DNA of 64,000 bases from Laspinema palackyanum D2a (GCA_025370845.1 JAMXFF010000001.1:124001-188000); one strand, 5' to 3'; shown: positions 44,748-54,490, counted from the stretch's first letter. Notes: generated by a model not told the origin, from the sequence alone. A program made the numbers and translations.

Positions 44748-46364
44748 ATGCCATTATCTGATTCAAATTTAGAAACACAGGTTCCCCACTGGAATCCCTC
44801 AAATTCTTCTCAAAAACATCCAAACCAACGAGGAGGAAGTCATCATCAAACCCAATATCGCCGTCCGGTTCAAGCGGAGAAACTAGAGGAAATTGAGCGC
44901 AACAACCGCTCACCGGGTCATAGCAATGGGCGATCGCCTAATTCCCCAGGTAAACCTCGTCCCCCTGGAACATCGCCACAGTCAGAATCTGAACCTACTC
45001 TGTCTCAAAATGGTTCTGGCTCAATGGAAGAAAATATTCAACCCCCCGCACCGCCAGAACCAGAACGTGGGTTTATGCCGGTCTTAAAAAACCGCAATTT
45101 TCTAGTTTTGTGGAGTGGTCAGGTCTTCTCTCAGTTAGCAGATAAAGTCTATTTAGTCCTGATGATTGGCCTCGTTGCCAGCCGCTTTCAAGCCGAGGGC
45201 CAAAGCATCAGCGGTTGGGTTTCCGCGATTATGGTGGCCTTTACGATTCCAGCAGTTCTGTTAGGTTCCCTCGCCGGTGCTTTAACCGATCGCTGGTCCA
45301 AAAAAGGCATATTAGTATCCACGAATTTAGTGCGGGGAATCTTCGTTTTATCCCTGCCGTTGCTGTTGCTTTTATCCGAAGGATTCCATTTGGGAACGTT
45401 ACCCTTGGGATTCGCTTTAATGCTGATGGTGACTTTTGTTGTCTCCACCCTCACCCAATTTTTTGCCCCAGCCGAACAAGCGGTCATTCCCCTAATTTTA
45501 GAACGACGGCTGTTGCTTCCTGCGAATTCCCTCTATACCACCACGATGATGGCTTCAGTAATCGTGGGATTTGCAGTAGGTGAGCCTCTGTTGGCGATCG
45601 CCGATCGCACCTTTGCTCATATCGGTGATGGGGTCGGCATCGGCAAAGAACTGGTGGTGGGGGGCAGTTACTGCATGGCTGGGTTACTGTTATTAATGAT
45701 GAAAACTGGAGAAAAACCCAATCCGCCAGATACCGAATATCCCCATGTTTTTGAAGATATCCGCGATGGGTGGCACTATCTGAGCAATCATCAGCGCATC
45801 AAGAGTGCGTTAATTCAGCTTGTTATTTTATTTTCCATCTTTGCAGCCCTAGCGGTGTTAGCAGTCCGCCTAGCCGAAGTTATTCCCAACCTTCGCACGG
45901 ACCAGTTTGGGTTCTTACTCGCCGCAGCAGGGGCGGGAATGGGGGCCGGTGCCGCCCTCCTCGGCCATTTTGGACAGCATATTTCCCATCGGCGCTTAAG
46001 TTTGTTTGGTTCCATTGGCATGGCCCTGTCTTTGGGGAGTCTGTCTCTCTTCGGTTCCCAACTTTGGGCGGCATTAGGGTTGATTACCGTATTGGGGATA
46101 TTTGCCTCCTTCGTCGGGGTCCCCATGCAAACCACGATTCAGGCGGAAACCCCAGAAGAAATGCGGGGTAAGGTGTTTGGCTTACAGAATAATGCAATTA
46201 ATATTGCCCTAACCCTGCCTCTGGCCCTGGCGGGAGTCGCGGAAGCCATGTTTGGGTTAACAGTGGTGCTGTTAAGTTTGGGGGCGATCGCCATAGCCGG
46301 AGGCGTCCTAAGCTGGTATATTTCCGAAACAGAACCCCATCCCTCTAACCCACGCCCGGAATAA
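44748..46364 (+). CDS. MFS transporter with long disordered N-terminus
   Basis: The 538-residue protein has about 105 polar, Ser/Pro/Asn-rich residues, then a twelve-helix MFS core of the kind that starts LKNRNFLVLWSGQVFSQLADKVY. The motif A-like loop is GSLAGALTDRWSKKGILVSTNLVRG. Helices continue to LGAIAIAGGVLSWYISE. The substrate is unknown; close-looking cyanobacterial proteins are annotated only as MFS. It follows recO by 78 bp. The N-terminal region could be partly untranslated if a downstream start (for example ATG near residue 92) is used. Confidence 0.87.
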   Translation: MPLSDSNLETQVPHWNPSNSSQKHPNQRGGSHHQTQYRRPVQAEKLEEIERNNRSPGHSNGRSPNSPGKPRPPGTSPQSESEPTLSQNGSGSMEENIQPPAPPEPERGFMPVLKNRNFLVLWSGQVFSQLADKVYLVLMIGLVASRFQAEGQSISGWVSAIMVAFTIPAVLLGSLAGALTDRWSKKGILVSTNLVRGIFVLSLPLLLLLSEGFHLGTLPLGFALMLMVTFVVSTLTQFFAPAEQAVIPLILERRLLLPANSLYTTTMMASVIVGFAVGEPLLAIADRTFAHIGDGVGIGKELVVGGSYCMAGLLLLMMKTGEKPNPPDTEYPHVFEDIRDGWHYLSNHQRIKSALIQLVILFSIFAALAVLAVRLAEVIPNLRTDQFGFLLAAAGAGMGAGAALLGHFGQHISHRRLSLFGSIGMALSLGSLSLFGSQLWAALGLITVLGIFASFVGVPMQTTIQAETPEEMRGKVFGLQNNAINIALTLPLALAGVAEAMFGLTVVLLSLGAIAIAGGVLSWYISETEPHPSNPRPE

Positions 46365-46480
46365 AGCGGTTAGGGATGGACTAAAGGTAAGGGAGAGTCT
46401 CGGGTTCATTCCCCTAGGGCGATCGGCTTTCTCACCATTAGCTGCTAACTTTAACACTAATCGTTAATCCCCAGACCCAA

Positions 46481-47689
46481 ATGCATATCGCTTGGCTTGG
46501 AAAGAAAACCCCTTTCTGTGGCAATGTTACTTACTCTCGTGAAGTTACCAATGCGCTTTTAGATCGAGGACATCAGGTCAGCTTTTTCCATTTCGCTCAA
46601 CAAGAAGCGGTAGAAGAGGCGGAAAACCTGCCTCAATTGGAGTCGGAACTGGCCCTCAAAGCCGGGAATGGCTGGCCGGTTGCTGCCTGTGAAGTCTCGT
46701 TACCTTGTCTTTATAAGTCCACGATTTACACCATTCCCACGCCCAAATCGCGGAAGGTGTTGACGCAGGCATTACGGGACCTCAGACCGGATTTGGTTCA
46801 TGCTTCCCTTACCCTGTCCCCCCTGGATTTTGTCCTGCCGGAGATTTGTGAAGAGTTAAATTTGCCTTTGGTGGCGACGTTTCACCCGCCATTTGCTCAC
46901 CAACGCTCGTTGCGATCGGGACGGCAGCATCTGCAACATCTGACCTATCAACTGTACGCGCCCTTTCTGCCGAATTACGATAAAACCATCGTTTTTTCCC
47001 AACTTCAGCGGGAGTTACTGGGTAAACTCGGGGTCCCCAGTAGGCAAGTGGCGGTGATTCCCAATGGGGTGGATGTCCAGAAGTATTCCCCAGGATATTC
47101 TCAGTTCAAGCATGAACTGAACGCCGATCGCCTGTTTGTCTACCAGGGTCGGATTGCGATGGAAAAAAATGTGGAAGCGCTTCTCAAGGCGTGGAAGCAA
47201 GCTGACTTGGGTCCAAGTTGCAAGCTGGCGATCGTTGGGGATGGTCCCCTGGCTCCCTCGTTACAAGCCTATGCAGGGGCAGAACACAATGTCATCTGGT
47301 TGGGATATGTGGGGGATGAACAACGCCGCATTGAGATTTTGCGCGGGGCGGATGTGTTTATTTTACCCTCCTTGGTGGAAGGTCTTTCCCTGTCCCTGTT
47401 AGAGGCGATGGCTTGTGGTTTGGCCTGTATTGCCACGGATGTGGGTGCCGATGGAGAAGTGCTTGCTGAGGGGGCTGGGGTGGTGTTGTCGGCCCAAGGC
47501 GTGACCACTCAGCTCAAAACCCTCCTCCCCGTATTTAAGGATCAGCCGGAATTCATCACCCACTTGGGTCGAAAAGCCCGTCAGCGCGTCCTCGATCGCT
47601 ATACCCTCAGTCGTAATATTTCCCAGTTGGAACTGATGTATGAGGAGATTTTACAGGAACGCCCCTTGCCCGTGACGCAGTGGGCGTAA
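46481..47689 (+). CDS. GT4-family glycosyltransferase
   Basis: The 402-residue protein has the GT-B fold of family 4 (retaining). The acceptor-side N-terminus is MHIAWLGKKTPFCGNVTYSREVTNALLDRGH, the linker has VAVIPNGVDVQKYSP, and the donor-binding C-terminal half has VYQGRIAMEKNVEALLKAW and the EGLSLSLLEAMACGLACIATDVG motif with the E-x7-E pair. It transfers a sugar from a nucleotide donor to an unknown acceptor (lipid or polysaccharide). A terminator at 47730-47751 follows, so it is likely monocistronic. Confidence 0.92.
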   Translation: MHIAWLGKKTPFCGNVTYSREVTNALLDRGHQVSFFHFAQQEAVEEAENLPQLESELALKAGNGWPVAACEVSLPCLYKSTIYTIPTPKSRKVLTQALRDLRPDLVHASLTLSPLDFVLPEICEELNLPLVATFHPPFAHQRSLRSGRQHLQHLTYQLYAPFLPNYDKTIVFSQLQRELLGKLGVPSRQVAVIPNGVDVQKYSPGYSQFKHELNADRLFVYQGRIAMEKNVEALLKAWKQADLGPSCKLAIVGDGPLAPSLQAYAGAEHNVIWLGYVGDEQRRIEILRGADVFILPSLVEGLSLSLLEAMACGLACIATDVGADGEVLAEGAGVVLSAQGVTTQLKTLLPVFKDQPEFITHLGRKARQRVLDRYTLSRNISQLELMYEEILQERPLPVTQWA

Positions 47690-47729
47690 GATAACCTCCC
47701 GGTTCTGGTGTGGCACAACCCCAACCCTC

Positions 47730-47751
47730 GCCCGCCCTTGCGGGCTATTTT
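47730..47751 (+). terminator. Rho-independent terminator
   Basis: GCCCGC-CCTT-GCGGGC, then TATTTTT, about 40 nt after the glycosyltransferase stop. Confidence 0.85.
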
Positions 47752-47798
47752 TATGGCAGTACAATTAAGAAAAAGTATGGAATCACCCTCAAATATAC

Positions 47799-48464
47799 AT
47801 GAATCCTGCAACTTTTAATTCATCCCATTTAAACCCTAACCTTCCCAAATGGCAACCGGCCACTTGGGAGGACTATTTAGCTTATTGTGACGCTGAAAAT
47901 TTCGAGGACGGTCGCGCTTTTTATCATCAAGGATATCTGTGGATTGATATGGGGAATGAAGGCATTGATCATGCCAGAGTCAATAACCTGTTTGCGATGC
48001 TATTTTTCCTCTGGTTTTCTCAGCGCGGGCAAATTTGGGATGATTTAGGCGGCTGTGTGTTGGAAAAACCGCAACAGCAAGGGGCCGCACCCGATCGCCT
48101 GGTTTATATTGGGGCCGGGTCTCCCCAATGGCAAGCGGGAGAACGACGGCGGATTAATTTGGATATCTGGCGGGTTCCCGATTTAGTCGGTGAAGTTTCC
48201 GATACTACGCTGGCAACGGATCTGGATGAAAAAAAACAGCTTTATGCTGCTTTAAAAATACCCGAATATTGGGCGATCGATATTCAAGGAAAGCGGGTGA
48301 TTGCCTTTTGCTTACAGGAGAATGGCAAGTATGAACAAGTGAACTATTCCTTAGCTCTTGAGGGATTACCGATCGCCTTATTATCCCAAACCCTAGAACG
48401 CTTACCTCACGAAACCAATGGCACAGCGGCTCAATGGTTCGCTCAACAGATTGTTAATCTTTAG
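47799..48464 (+). CDS. Uma2-family (DUF820) putative endonuclease
   Basis: The 221-residue protein is a standard-length Uma2: LPKWQPATWEDYLAYCDAEN at the start, APDRLVYIGAGSPQWQAGERR, then IWRVPDLVGEVSDTTLATDLDEKKQLYAALKIPEYWAIDI. The Asp in PDLVGEV and the following Glu fit the PD-(D/E)XK site. It is compact, without the coiled-coil tail of the Uma2 protein at 25013-25816. No partner gene adjoins. Confidence 0.9.
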   Translation: MNPATFNSSHLNPNLPKWQPATWEDYLAYCDAENFEDGRAFYHQGYLWIDMGNEGIDHARVNNLFAMLFFLWFSQRGQIWDDLGGCVLEKPQQQGAAPDRLVYIGAGSPQWQAGERRRINLDIWRVPDLVGEVSDTTLATDLDEKKQLYAALKIPEYWAIDIQGKRVIAFCLQENGKYEQVNYSLALEGLPIALLSQTLERLPHETNGTAAQWFAQQIVNL

Positions 48465-48498
48465 TAAATACCGACGTTTTAAACAGGGATAAATTGCA

Positions 48499-48619
48499 TT
48501 AGGGAACTCCAAAAAATAAAATCTTCTAGGAGAGATCCCCCCAACCCCCCTTAAGAAGGGGGGCTTTTCCAATTCTGCAAAACTTCTAATGCAGAACTTT
48601 TTCTATGGAAATCCCTTAA
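48499..48619. repeat. MITE-like element A, copy 2 (inverted)
   Basis: Starts TTAGGGAACTCCAAAAAATA, ends TTCTATGGAAATCCCTTAA. It is a near-identical reverse complement of 16491-16610. Confidence 0.75.
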
Positions 48620-48698
48620 GTTAACGAAAAAAATCGGGTTTTTGTCCCTCGGTGAAGGTTTTAGAAACTGGGTTTTTTCCAAGTTTCTGCTAAGTTGC

Positions 48699-48867
48699 CT
48701 TATAGCAATTTTCACATTTATGAGATACCGCTATGGGATCCCCCCTAGCCCCCCTTAAGAAGGGGGGGACATGGAAAGTCCCCCTTTTTTAGATGGAAAG
48801 TCCCCCTTTTAAAGGGGGATTTAGGGGGATCGTGAATGTACTTCACCACCAAGAGAAAGGCTATAAG
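48699..48867. repeat. MITE-like element E, copy 1
   Basis: CTTATAGC (48699-48706) and GCTATAAG (48860-48867) are perfect 8-bp inverted ends. The interior has GGGGGGATC-type tracts and two copies of ATGGAAAGTCCCCCTTTT. Confidence 0.6.
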
Positions 48868-48894
48868 TTAATGCAAAAACCCGGTTTCTTGTCC

Positions 48895-49683
48895 CTAGTC
48901 CGAAGGAGCGGTTTTTTCCGTTACTCGTTGTGCGGTTCGCAGGATTTGTCCGGCTAAAATGGCGGCACCATAGCCATTATCAATATTGACGACTCCGACA
49001 CCGGCGGCACAAGAATTGAGCATGGTTAACAAGGGCGCTAATCCATTGAAACTGGCTCCATAGCCGATACTGGTGGGAACGGCGATGGTGGGTGCATTGG
49101 CTAAACCGGCGACGACGCTGGGTAATGCGCCTTCCATCCCTGCGACGACGATGAGGACATCTGCCTCGGCGATCGCCCGCCAACTGGCGAGTAAGCGATG
49201 AATTCCAGCAACGCCGACATCCCAATACCGTTTGACTTCAAACCCCGAAAGTTCGGCAACGATCGCCGCTTCTTCTGCTACCGGGAGGTCCGCTGTACCG
49301 GCGCAAAGGATGCCGATTTTGCCCGGATATTTCGCCGTTGCGGAGGCGATCGCCGTCGAACAGATCCGAGCGGTGGGATAATAATACAACCCATGTACCC
49401 GGTCCTCAATCTCGGCAAACACCTCGGGAGTAATTCGGGTTGCCATCACCACCGGATGATGCTCCCGCATAGAAAGTATAATATCAGCGATTTGTTCCGG
49501 CGTTTTCCCTGGACCCCAGATGGTTTCTGGAAAGCCGGTTCGCAACGCCCGATGGCGATCGATTCGGGCAAAATCTCCCACCGGCTCAAATCCGAGATAT
49601 TTTAACTCTTCTACAGCAGTGGATGGACTCATTTTACCGGCTGCAACGGCTTCTAATAGGGATTGGAGCGTTTCGGGATTCAT
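48895..49683 (-). CDS. larB: Nickel-pincer cofactor biosynthesis protein LarB
   Basis: LarB carboxylates nicotinic acid adenine dinucleotide in synthesis of the nickel-pincer cofactor. The 262-residue product has the usual N-terminal helical part (LQSLLEAVAAGKMSPSTAVEELK, FARIDRHRALRTGFPETIWG) and the PurE-like C-terminal domain (KIGILCAGTADLPVAEEAA, VVAGMEGALPSVVAGLANAPTIAVPTSIGYGA). No larC, larE or lactate racemase gene is in the window, so its local role is open. It stands alone, on the opposite strand to its left neighbour. Confidence 0.93.
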   Translation of the reverse strand: MNPETLQSLLEAVAAGKMSPSTAVEELKYLGFEPVGDFARIDRHRALRTGFPETIWGPGKTPEQIADIILSMREHHPVVMATRITPEVFAEIEDRVHGLYYYPTARICSTAIASATAKYPGKIGILCAGTADLPVAEEAAIVAELSGFEVKRYWDVGVAGIHRLLASWRAIAEADVLIVVAGMEGALPSVVAGLANAPTIAVPTSIGYGASFNGLAPLLTMLNSCAAGVGVVNIDNGYGAAILAGQILRTAQRVTEKTAPSD

Positions 49684-49755
49684 GGGTGGGTGTTAATCGT
49701 GCGGTGCGATTGAGTTGAGGGTTTTTGCCCTTAAAACTGCCATTTTACCAGACAA

Positions 49756-51513
49756 CTATTCCTCCAGCTGCAATTCATAAATATTCCAAAATGCTCCCCC
49801 TAAGCTAGAATATTCCACCCCTTTCACGCGATTCCGAACTGCGGTCATTGACAGTTGATTGACTAACTGAATCACGGGTAAATATTCTTGGGTAATTCGT
49901 TGGGTTTCGGCATAAAGTTCTTTCCGTTTGGCTTCATCAATTTCCTGGGAGGCTTGAATATAAAGATTCCCCAGGCGTCGTTCCCAATCCGAAACTTCTC
50001 GCCCGACTAACGGCGTTTGTCCGACTTGGCGAGGTTGATTGAACATATGGAGTCGCCCGTCCGGTAACCATAAATTAGAGGACCAATGGGGTTCAGTTCC
50101 GCCTCCAAATCCAATAATTAGGGCTTCCCAATCCAGAGAATCGGATAATTTGGTAATCACCGCATTCCAAGCGAGGGGTTGGAAATCGACTTGGATGCCG
50201 ATTTGACTCAAGTTTTGCTTGATTTGAGCACCCATTGCTTCGCGAATTTTATTACCCGCATTGGTAATTAAGGTAAAGCGCACCCGGTTCCCTTTGGAAT
50301 CTAAAAGTTGGCCTTGGTTGTTGTAAGTAAATCCATCTTCTTGTAACAGTTGGCGGGCTTTTTCTGCGTTGTAGTCGTAAACTTTTAAACCTTCTTCTGG
50401 GGTGAGATAGTAAGGACTTTGAACGGAGATATGAGAGTTGATGGGGCGGCCCAGACCTTGGAAGGTATTCTCAATCATGGTTTCCCGGTCCGTTGCATAG
50501 GCGATCGCCTGTCGGAATTTCAAGGAATTAAACCAGCGCGACTTAATCGGATCCACCACGGGACGATTGCTATCCTCTAACCGACCTTTATTCAAATTAA
50601 AGGTCATGAAGGTAATTCCCGGAGCCGGTTCTAATTCATATAAAATTTTAAAGTTATTTCGTTCCTCTTGCTTTTTCAGTAAAGAAAAGTCTTCCGGCCT
50701 GACGGAAATACTGTCCAAAATTCCCGATAAAAATTGGACGACTCCCGTATCTTGAGATTCGACAACTTCCCAAGAAATTCGCTCAATATAAGGTTGAGGA
50801 TTGCGCCAGTAGTAGGGGTTTTTTTCAAAGAAAACTCGTTCGCTGGGTCGGTAAGTAGCGAGTTTGTAAGGACCATTGACAACAATTTCCTCCGGAGGCG
50901 TATTAATGCCCCAGGTGGAGAGAAAGACGGGATTTCCTTCGCGATCTAAGGTTTCCACGGATTCCCGCAGGGCATGGGCGGGCAGAATGGCTAATCCGGC
51001 GGCTCTCAGGAAGGGGGCAAAGGGTTCGACTATGGTAAATTCTACCCGGCGATCGTCGAGTTTTCGGACCGTGGGAAAGGCGCGACTTTCGCCAATCCGC
51101 AGTACATCAGCGGTACTGCTGGGAATTTTTTCATTAAAGTAAATGTCGTTATAGGTAAAAACAACATCATCAACGGTTAAAGGTTGACCATCAGACCATC
51201 GCAAATTTTCTTTTAAAGTAAAGATAATTTGCAATCCATTTTTGGAAATTTCCCAGGATTCGGCGAGGACGGGTTCGACTTCTCCAGTGAGCGGATTTTC
51301 TGTGACTAATCCTTCGTAAGTATATCCAAAAATATTGGGTGATTCTTCACTCAGGGCATAGTTAAAGGTTTTGGGGTCGCTGAGAATACTCAAGACTAAG
51401 GGGGTTTGGGCGGCGGATGTTTTAAATTGGGCTGGATTGCAGGAGGATAAAGAAATCCCGACTAAAACGGTAAGGGCGATCGCCACTCCCTGTTTCCAAT
51501 ATTTTTTAATCAT
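49756..51513 (-). CDS. ABC transporter substrate-binding lipoprotein, family 5
   Basis: This periplasmic, membrane-anchored binding protein for peptides, nickel or similar solutes has 585 residues. It has a lipoprotein signal (KQGVAIALTVLVGISLSSC, lipobox LSSC) and the SBP_bac_5 domain: SDPKTFNYALSEESPNIFGY, LAESWEISKNGLQIIFTLKENLRWSDGQPLTVDDVVFTY, and FRQAIAYATDRETMIENTF. ATG 51513 is chosen with GGAGGAG upstream; TTG 51534 is an in-frame alternative. Permease and ATPase genes do not adjoin; the DppC-like permease at 526-1407 could be a partner only by inference. Confidence 0.93.
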   Translation of the reverse strand: MIKKYWKQGVAIALTVLVGISLSSCNPAQFKTSAAQTPLVLSILSDPKTFNYALSEESPNIFGYTYEGLVTENPLTGEVEPVLAESWEISKNGLQIIFTLKENLRWSDGQPLTVDDVVFTYNDIYFNEKIPSSTADVLRIGESRAFPTVRKLDDRRVEFTIVEPFAPFLRAAGLAILPAHALRESVETLDREGNPVFLSTWGINTPPEEIVVNGPYKLATYRPSERVFFEKNPYYWRNPQPYIERISWEVVESQDTGVVQFLSGILDSISVRPEDFSLLKKQEERNNFKILYELEPAPGITFMTFNLNKGRLEDSNRPVVDPIKSRWFNSLKFRQAIAYATDRETMIENTFQGLGRPINSHISVQSPYYLTPEEGLKVYDYNAEKARQLLQEDGFTYNNQGQLLDSKGNRVRFTLITNAGNKIREAMGAQIKQNLSQIGIQVDFQPLAWNAVITKLSDSLDWEALIIGFGGGTEPHWSSNLWLPDGRLHMFNQPRQVGQTPLVGREVSDWERRLGNLYIQASQEIDEAKRKELYAETQRITQEYLPVIQLVNQLSMTAVRNRVKGVEYSSLGGAFWNIYELQLEE

Positions 51514-51578
51514 AATTGAGAGGATCTCCTCCAAGGTGTTGTAGGAATTTGGGTTGATGTTTTATTGTAGCGATTGGT

Positions 51579-52061
51579 TTAGGGTTGAGTGACTAATAAG
51601 GTGACGGCATAGGCGGCGATGCCTTCTTCTCGTCCGACGGGTCCTAGTTTTTCGTTGGTGGTGGCCTTAATTCCGATGCGATCGCCTTCGATATTCAAGA
51701 CTTGAGCAAGGCGATCGCGCATGGCGCAAATATGGGGTTTTAATTTGGGGCGTTCGGCAACGACAACGGAATCAATATTCCCCACTTCCCATCCCCGTTC
51801 TCGAATCAGGTGATGAACTTGCTCTAATAATTTTAAACTATCTGCACCCGCCCATTGGGGGTCACTGGGGGGAAAGTACAGTCCAATATCCCCTAAACTC
51901 AAGGCCCCAAGCATAGCATCCATAATCGCATGAGTCAGCACATCCGCATCGCTATGACCCAATAATCCCAACTCATGGGGAATCCGGACGCCCCCGAGAA
52001 TTAACGGGCGATCGCTCACGAGTTGGTGGATGTCATAACCGTTGCCAATCCGAATGTTCAT
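51579..52061 (-). CDS. ispF: 2-C-methyl-D-erythritol 2,4-cyclodiphosphate synthase
   Basis: This MEP-pathway enzyme makes the cyclic diphosphate precursor of isoprenoids (carotenoids, chlorophyll tail, quinones). The 160-residue protein has the metal ligands in NGYDIHQL (D8, H10) and H42 in [17 protein letters not shown], plus [24 protein letters not shown] at the end. Normal length. ATG 52061 is preferred; a TTG nine codons upstream is in frame. It lies 65 bp upstream of the binding protein on the same strand. Confidence 0.96.
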   Translation of the reverse strand: MNIRIGNGYDIHQLVSDRPLILGGVRIPHELGLLGHSDADVLTHAIMDAMLGALSLGDIGLYFPPSDPQWAGADSLKLLEQVHHLIRERGWEVGNIDSVVVAERPKLKPHICAMRDRLAQVLNIEGDRIGIKATTNEKLGPVGREEGIAAYAVTLLVTQP

Positions 52062-52318
52062 CTGCTGGTTGTCTGGTATTAGGGTCAATTCACTTTACCA
52101 GATTTATCCCCCAGTTTCTACCCCCCAAGTGAGAAACCGAGTTTCTGCCCAAAATTCTGTCAAATCCCCCAAAATGCTCACCAGAAACCCGGTTTCTAGC
52201 CCCCAAAAACTTACCATTAGGTGAGAAGCATAATTTCTGCATCCAGAACTTTTTACTCCCCGTTTTGAGTCCTAAAATAACTTGACTGCAATCTTATTAT
52301 TATATATAGTGAATCACA

Positions 52319-52936
52319 TTACGGTTTTGATTGACGCCGTTGACGCGCTTTCATCTGAGTCAACCCTAAATCACTGCGGAGGTGATCCAGGTCCAGGTCC
52401 ACCGGATCCACTGGGGCGGATTTGACCCGGTATGGGGGACGAGGAGTGGTCCGCCGTGATTTTCGTCGTTGCTGCGCCCAAAATTCATAGCGATACAGTC
52501 CCGTGGCGATCGCAAACCAGACCATTGCCATCCCAAAAGAGAGACTATGACTCACACGATATGCAGTATGACGCCCAAACACCCCAGCTAACTCCGGAGT
52601 GAACGAGTCCCCCAAAACCGCCGCTAGTATAGAAAAGACCAAAACCAGGGTTCCTCCGGTGACTAGGATGGAGAGGAGGAGAGCGACGAAGAGAGAGACA
52701 AAAAACACAATTAATCCATTGATGCCTTCCCGCCAACTGTGCCCGCGCAACTGCACCCAAGGAATGGGTTTACCCTGCGATCGGCAACGGATCCATTCCA
52801 GCAGGCGGTAAGGATAGGCGATTCCCAAAAACAGCACCACGGGAAAAAACAAGAGAAAAGGCTGGCACAAGCGCCCAGATACCACAGCCACTCCAGCCAG
52901 AAAAGCAGTTTTCAAACCCGAATTTAGCCAAATCAT
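52319..52936 (-). CDS. Hypothetical multi-pass membrane protein
   Basis: I do not recognise the family. The 205-residue protein has about four hydrophobic segments: AFLAGVAVVSG with FLLFFPVVLFLGIAYPYRLL near the start, LIVFFVSLFVALLLSILVT, LVLVFSILAAVLG, and FGMAMVWFAIATGLYRY. A basic, proline-containing cytoplasmic tail (RRKSRRTTPRPPYR ... KARQRRQSKP) follows. It likely sits in the inner or thylakoid membrane. Neighbours give no functional clue. Confidence 0.75.
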   Translation of the reverse strand: MIWLNSGLKTAFLAGVAVVSGRLCQPFLLFFPVVLFLGIAYPYRLLEWIRCRSQGKPIPWVQLRGHSWREGINGLIVFFVSLFVALLLSILVTGGTLVLVFSILAAVLGDSFTPELAGVFGRHTAYRVSHSLSFGMAMVWFAIATGLYRYEFWAQQRRKSRRTTPRPPYRVKSAPVDPVDLDLDHLRSDLGLTQMKARQRRQSKP

Positions 52937-52991
52937 GGTGTTTAATTCCGTTGCTGGGATGGAGTAGATGGGAAAAAATTATTTTATCAGC

Positions 52992-53123
52992 ATAAGGGGA
53001 TTGCAAAAAATAAATCATCCAAACGTTCAACGTCCCTCCTTCAGGGGTTTCCTTAAATAAAATGACTCGGTGAAGGAGTCACTACAAACATTTTTGCGGT
53101 TTTATTTTTTGGAGTTTCCTAAG
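52992..53123. repeat. MITE-like element B, copy 3 (inverted)
   Basis: Read on the minus strand it starts TTAGGAAACTCCAAAAAATA and ends TTTTTTGCAATCCCCTTAT. It carries modules related to TTTGTAGTGACTCC and AACCCCTGAAGG, as in 1422-1541 and 62908-63036. Confidence 0.7.
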
Positions 53124-53187
53124 TCACTGCAACGGCTATCAATTTCTGATTAACTTTATAGAATCCCTGAGTTTAGCCAGGAAAAAT

Positions 53188-54126
53188 TTAGTCTAAATTA
53201 ACCAGGTTTAACTTGTTTCTCTGCTCTTTCATTTCGACGATGATTTGCAGCTTTTGCATAAATTCATCAGTTAATTGGGAAAACGCTTTTGCTCCAATCG
53301 AAGTGGGATGAGTTAGAAAAACGGGGAGGAAACTATCCACCGCTTTAGAGACATTGACATCCATTGGAATTCTAGTTTTAAAAATTTTGGTCTCTCCAAA
53401 ATCATCATGGACTCGGCGCATGACTTGCCGATAGTATCTACCTGTGAGTACATTCCCCGACATACTAAACACAATTCCCACCATGTCTAAGTCCAGGGGA
53501 TTTTCGTTTTTATAAACTTCTCTGAGTTGGTTAATGCGTCTTTCTAATAACTGAATTCCAATCAGAGATAGCGGTTCGGGTTTAGCTGGGAGAAGATAAT
53601 AGTCACTGGCAACTAAGGCGCTGCGGGTCAATAAATTGTAACCGGGGGCACAGTCTAGGATGATGAAATCATAATCTTTCATCACAGGTTCCAAAATTCC
53701 CCGGACTAAAATTTGCTCTAATTTAGTCCAGACTTCTTCAAAGTTATCTTTGCCGAGGCGCAAAGCCTTTTTGTGCAATACTTCAGAGACCATGAAATCA
53801 TCATAAATTTCTAAATCTCCGGGCAGTAAATCTAATCCTTTAACGGTTCCAATATAGGGTTTAATAATATCTTGGATGGGTAATGATTTTTGTTCAATGG
53901 GTTGAATAAAATCATTGACTAAATGCTTTAAGGTGCGTTTTTCTTTCCGCAGTTTAGAAAAGTCATGAGGAGAAACTAAACTGAGGGTGGCGCTAATTTG
54001 AGTATCCAGGTCCACGACTAACACTCGTTTTTGATAGTCTTTGGCTAAACAGGCGGCTAGGTTAACGGTTAGGGTTGTTTTTCCGACGCCCCCCTTCATA
54101 TTGATGGTTGAGATAATGTATGCCAT
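53188..54126 (-). CDS. ParA-family ATPase (orphan)
   Basis: The 312-residue protein is a Walker-type partitioning ATPase with the deviant Walker A KGGVGKTTLTVNLAACL at residue about 11, VLVVDLDTQISATLS and FIILDCAPGYNLLTRSALVASDYYLLP. It may position DNA or a large protein complex in the cell. No parB or centromere-like repeats are visible near it, so it is either a chromosomal orphan ParA (as for carboxysome or chemoreceptor positioning) or a remnant of a plasmid locus. It reads toward the membrane-protein gene. Confidence 0.9.
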   Translation of the reverse strand: MAYIISTINMKGGVGKTTLTVNLAACLAKDYQKRVLVVDLDTQISATLSLVSPHDFSKLRKEKRTLKHLVNDFIQPIEQKSLPIQDIIKPYIGTVKGLDLLPGDLEIYDDFMVSEVLHKKALRLGKDNFEEVWTKLEQILVRGILEPVMKDYDFIILDCAPGYNLLTRSALVASDYYLLPAKPEPLSLIGIQLLERRINQLREVYKNENPLDLDMVGIVFSMSGNVLTGRYYRQVMRRVHDDFGETKIFKTRIPMDVNVSKAVDSFLPVFLTHPTSIGAKAFSQLTDEFMQKLQIIVEMKEQRNKLNLVNLD

Positions 54127-54201
54127 GCCGTGAGTTCTCCTGAGTTTGATGCACGCTAGGACTAATCAGCCCCCCTTGGTTGTCCCCGTTATTATAGGGG
54201 G

Positions 54202-54250
54202 TGATGGGTCTAATCCTCTGGGGGTTTTACCCCCTCTTGGATTTTTTTTC
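54202..54250 (+). other. Hairpin plus T8 tract, possible small RNA end
   Basis: GGGGG-TTTTA-CCCCC (54220-54234) is followed seven bases later by eight T residues (54242-54249), on the strand opposite to both neighbouring genes. A TATTAT box lies at 54190-54195. The gap between stem and T tract and the missing -35 make this weak. The rest of the gap 54127-54523 shows no gene. Confidence 0.25.
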
Positions 54251-54490
54251 CGCAAGGCACCACCGATGGCACTGGGGTCCGGAATTTGAGAGCAATCTCC
54301 AATATCAAGCGAATCTCCCCCGATTCCTTAAAAAATTCTCAAAAGGATAACATATCCAATTTTAATTAAACTTTCAGGGCTGGCGATCGCCCCTTCACTC
54401 TAAACCAATCCGTTGATGCTCCCCTTCTGGCAAATAGTTAATCCTTAACTTGCAATGTTGGGGAGAAGTTTCTACGGCCCAAAATCAAAG

